64,000 bases of DNA from SZUA-309 sp965215995 (GTDB lineage Bacteria; Pseudomonadota; Gammaproteobacteria; Pseudomonadales; Azotimanducaceae): positions 4,960,001-5,024,000 of the forward strand of contig OZ244128.1 in NCBI GenBank assembly GCA_965215995.1, in the 5' to 3' direction. The position numbers were made by a program, and so were the translations under genes. How positions within the stretch are numbered: the first letter of the stretch is position 1; every line of letters begins with the position of its first letter. The notes under the pieces were generated by a model. That model searched no databases. It saw only the letters and a program-made list of their open reading frames with translations, and was not told the DNA's origin. Shown in pieces: positions 62,404 to 64,000 of the stretch.

Positions 62404-63065
62404 CAGAGCACAAGCCTGGCATCAAAGTTGCCTTCGGTCACCAGTCTGTAGGTGAGGACATGCTCAATGCCATCGGTGGCGTCAAGAGCGGTGATCAACA
62501 GGTGGTCCGCAGGCCCGGTTTGCGCGAGATTCAGATTCGCCACCGCCGAATTGGGGAGAATGGGGACCCGCTTTCCAAAATCGATGACTTCGTCGCATGG
62601 TTCGAGTCGGGTCCAGACAGATTGGCAGAGGCAGCGTTGTTCAAGTTCTGTTACGTGGACATTACAGGGGAGACGCATCTGGAGGAACTGTTCCAAGCTC
62701 AGCGTAGCGCGCTGCGGCACCTGCAAAGGCGGTTTCCAGATACCAGATTTCTCCAGTGCACGGTTCCACTGACAGTCAATCCGCGGTTGATTGATCGTCT
62801 TGTGGTTGGAATGCGGCGTGGCTCCCGTCATCCAGTGCTGCTCGCGAACCTAAGACGCAATGAATACAACGCAATGCTGCGCGCGACGACTCACCCCGGC
62901 TTTCCGCTATTCGATCTTGCAGCCCTGGAGAGTCGGGGGGTATTGAGCGCCAGGGCTTCACTCGAACCGAAACTAGCCCGCGACCACGGCCACCTGACCC
63001 CTTCCGCGGCAGCATCAATCGGAACTGAGTTCATCAAATTTATTGCACATTACGCTGCGAGCTAA
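62394..63065 (+). CDS. SGNH-like protein, unrecognised subfamily
   Basis: A 223-residue protein without a signal peptide. FGHQSVGEDMLNAIGG could be the nucleophile block (HQS instead of GDS) and DHGHLTPSAAASIGTEFIKFI the Asp-x-x-His block, placing it near the SGNH superfamily. The middle holds LFKFCYVDITGETHLEELFQAQRSALRHLQRR. The open frame begins at TTG 62394, which overlaps the glycosyltransferase stop; no other in-frame start occurs before residue 23, so either TTG is used or the protein is shorter. Activity is doubtful until the catalytic residues are checked. Confidence 0.65.
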   Translation: MPVTEHKPGIKVAFGHQSVGEDMLNAIGGVKSGDQQVVRRPGLREIQIRHRRIGENGDPLSKIDDFVAWFESGPDRLAEAALFKFCYVDITGETHLEELFQAQRSALRHLQRRFPDTRFLQCTVPLTVNPRLIDRLVVGMRRGSRHPVLLANLRRNEYNAMLRATTHPGFPLFDLAALESRGVLSARASLEPKLARDHGHLTPSAAASIGTEFIKFIAHYAAS

Positions 63066-63205
63066 GGAACTGCACAGGTACTAGAACTCACACAGACGGC
63101 CAAGCTTCGACTCAAGCTAGAGCTGTGCCCAGCCGGAATATCAGCGGTGCGGCTTGTACAGTTTGGGCGAGCCATCACACTGCTGAGGTGTTGGAATTCT
63201 CATAA

Positions 63206-63221
63206 AGGCAAAATTCTTGCT
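63206..63221 (+). promoter_or_regulatory. sigma-54 (RpoN) type promoter for beta-helix protein 2
   Basis: AGGCAAAATTCTTGCT: GG and GC are separated by ten bases, with GGCA at -24 and TTGCT at -12, an excellent RpoN match. It lies about 124 bases before ATG 63345. A 10-bp palindrome TTACATGTAA (63247-63256) sits between it and the gene, and could be an operator. A weaker sigma-70-like pair, TTGCTT-16-TAATAT (63232-63259), overlaps the same stretch. Confidence 0.5.
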
Positions 63222-63344
63222 AACGACCGCGTTGCTTACTTTTTATTTACATGTAATATGCGCGCTATCTCACTCGCGTACGCTTGTGAGCCAGCAGTAC
63301 CTGAGCTTTGTCCTGCGGCATGAGCAGTAACTCCGGAGGAATCT

Positions 63345-64000
63345 ATGGATAGGCGGCGATTCATTCTCTACGGGGCGTCAGTTGGACTGATGTCACGAAT
63401 TCCCGAAGCATTTGCGGTACCGATGCCTCCGGTATTGGAAGGTCCTACCTCATCGGCTCCCTACTCTCCGACACATTTCGTAACGGCAAATGCTAGCGGA
63501 AGCGGCAACGGTTCTGAAGGCAGCCCATGGACTCTCACTCAGGCCATGCAGAACGCCACCAGTGGCGACGTCGTCCAGGTCGCACCTGGGGCGTATATAG
63601 ACGCCGGCGCCCCCGTGGATGCAACGAGTCCGATGTTTCGCCCTTCGAACGATGGAACAGCCGGCGCACCCATCATATTTTTTGCTCAATATCCTGCTGC
63701 TACGACTGACGATCGGGCGCTATGGTCCATGCCTAAGCGACCGAACAATGGTCCGTCAGGCTATCCGATACTCGGAGCAGGGGGTGTCGGATCGTACAAG
63801 AATCATATTGTCTTCGACGGATTTGCATTCGACTACAACGACGGTGCATACCCGTACTCAAGAGGCATCTGCTATGCAGGATTCGAAAATACCGGCGTTG
63901 AGTTTCGCCGGATGCGCTTCATTCGGAGCAATCTCGGAGCGGCCGATGACGGAGACAACTATAACTGCATTCACGTGCATGGCAGCCGGAATCTGTCGAT
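63345..64000 (+). CDS. Tat-exported parallel beta-helix protein 2 (partial, runs off window)
   Basis: The first 218 codons of a protein that is cut by the window end. It starts at ATG 63345 with GGAGG five bases upstream. MDRRRFILYGASVGLMSRIPEAFA is a twin-arginine-type signal with RRRFI. The mature part has HFVTANASGSGNGSEGSPWTLTQAM, which parallels the HFVTAEATGGGDGSRERPWTWVEA region of the protein at 59669, then segments such as HIVFDGFAFDY and VEFRRMRFIRSNLGA that look like beta-helix coils. The two proteins are probably paralogues from a duplication. Its full length and C-terminus are not in the window. Confidence 0.8.
   Translation, partial: MDRRRFILYGASVGLMSRIPEAFAVPMPPVLEGPTSSAPYSPTHFVTANASGSGNGSEGSPWTLTQAMQNATSGDVVQVAPGAYIDAGAPVDATSPMFRPSNDGTAGAPIIFFAQYPAATTDDRALWSMPKRPNNGPSGYPILGAGGVGSYKNHIVFDGFAFDYNDGAYPYSRGICYAGFENTGVEFRRMRFIRSNLGAADDGDNYNCIHVHGSRNLS

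Noticed and set aside
1..64000. Mobile elements, CRISPR arrays, tRNA or rRNA genes
   Set aside because: I looked for transposase-like proteins, repeated spacers and tRNA-like sequences and saw none; the many glycosyltransferase and ligase repeats are diverged protein families, not DNA repeats.

Overview
This window is a chromosomal segment from a Gram-negative bacterium, most likely a gamma- or betaproteobacterium. It is almost wholly devoted to making, decorating, exporting and processing an extracellular polysaccharide. Pointers to the host type are an exosortase fused to an EpsI domain, a PEP-CTERM protein, a Wzz-like chain-length protein, dTDP-rhamnose and GDP-heptose pathway genes, AlgD, and two candidate sigma-54 promoters. 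Coding density is high, with many ATGA/GTGA/TGATG overlaps. I saw no tRNA, rRNA, CRISPR array or insertion sequence. I made no base-composition count and do not name a genus.

Layout. (1) 91-6223, plus strand: algD, two GT4 glycosyltransferases, a deacetylase-methyltransferase fusion and a sulfotransferase. (2) 6237-8284, minus strand: a beta-propeller protein and a GNAT/FemAB-like acyltransferase; then a divergent acetyltransferase-like gene (8460) and a small PEP-CTERM protein (9514) ending at a clear hairpin terminator. (3) 10234-13576: a complete rfbBACD set for dTDP-L-rhamnose, then a minus-strand GT2. (4) 14677-17177: an acyl-CoA ligase converging on an exosortase-type polysaccharide deacetylase with a sigma-54-like promoter. 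(5) 17396-22432: SxtJ-like protein, DUF5989 protein, carbamoyltransferase, SGNH hydrolase and exosortase-EpsI. (6) 22559-27308: a compact four-gene cassette of amidotransferase, acyl carrier protein, acyl-AMP ligase and NAD-synthase-like enzyme. (7) 27298-32420: SGNH hydrolase, sugar-phosphate isomerase, chain-length protein, low-molecular-weight phosphatase and a DegT aminotransferase. (8) 32464-36893, minus strand: aminotransferase, deacetylase, glycosyltransferase and ATP-grasp enzyme. (9) 37057-46152, plus strand: FemAB-like protein, glycosyltransferases, O-antigen ligase/polymerase, CapK-like ligase and a second amidotransferase. (10) 46158-49384, minus strand: VOC protein, two alpha/beta hydrolases and a glycosyltransferase. 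(11) 49698-55599: SGNH protein, oxidoreductase-epimerase fusion, second SGNH protein and an acyltransferase-3/SGNH fusion. (12) 55603-59487, minus strand: GT2, HddA-like kinase, HddC-like nucleotidyltransferase and an epimerase. (13) 59669-64000: two paralogous Tat-type parallel beta-helix proteins flanking a glycosyltransferase and an SGNH-like protein; the second is cut by the window end.

How the genes may work together (inference). Nucleotide sugars (GDP-mannuronate, dTDP-rhamnose, GDP-heptose, amino sugars) feed about ten glycosyltransferases. The repeat unit may be carbamoylated, sulfated, acetylated, deacetylated and amidated. The polymer is then assembled in a Wzx/Wzy-like way (ligase/polymerase and Wzz are present; no flippase, outer-membrane Wza or initiating phosphosugar transferase was seen here). 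It may finally be trimmed or epimerised outside the cell by the beta-helix proteins. The most unusual element is the amidotransferase-ACP-ligase-NAD-synthase-like cassette at 22559-27308.
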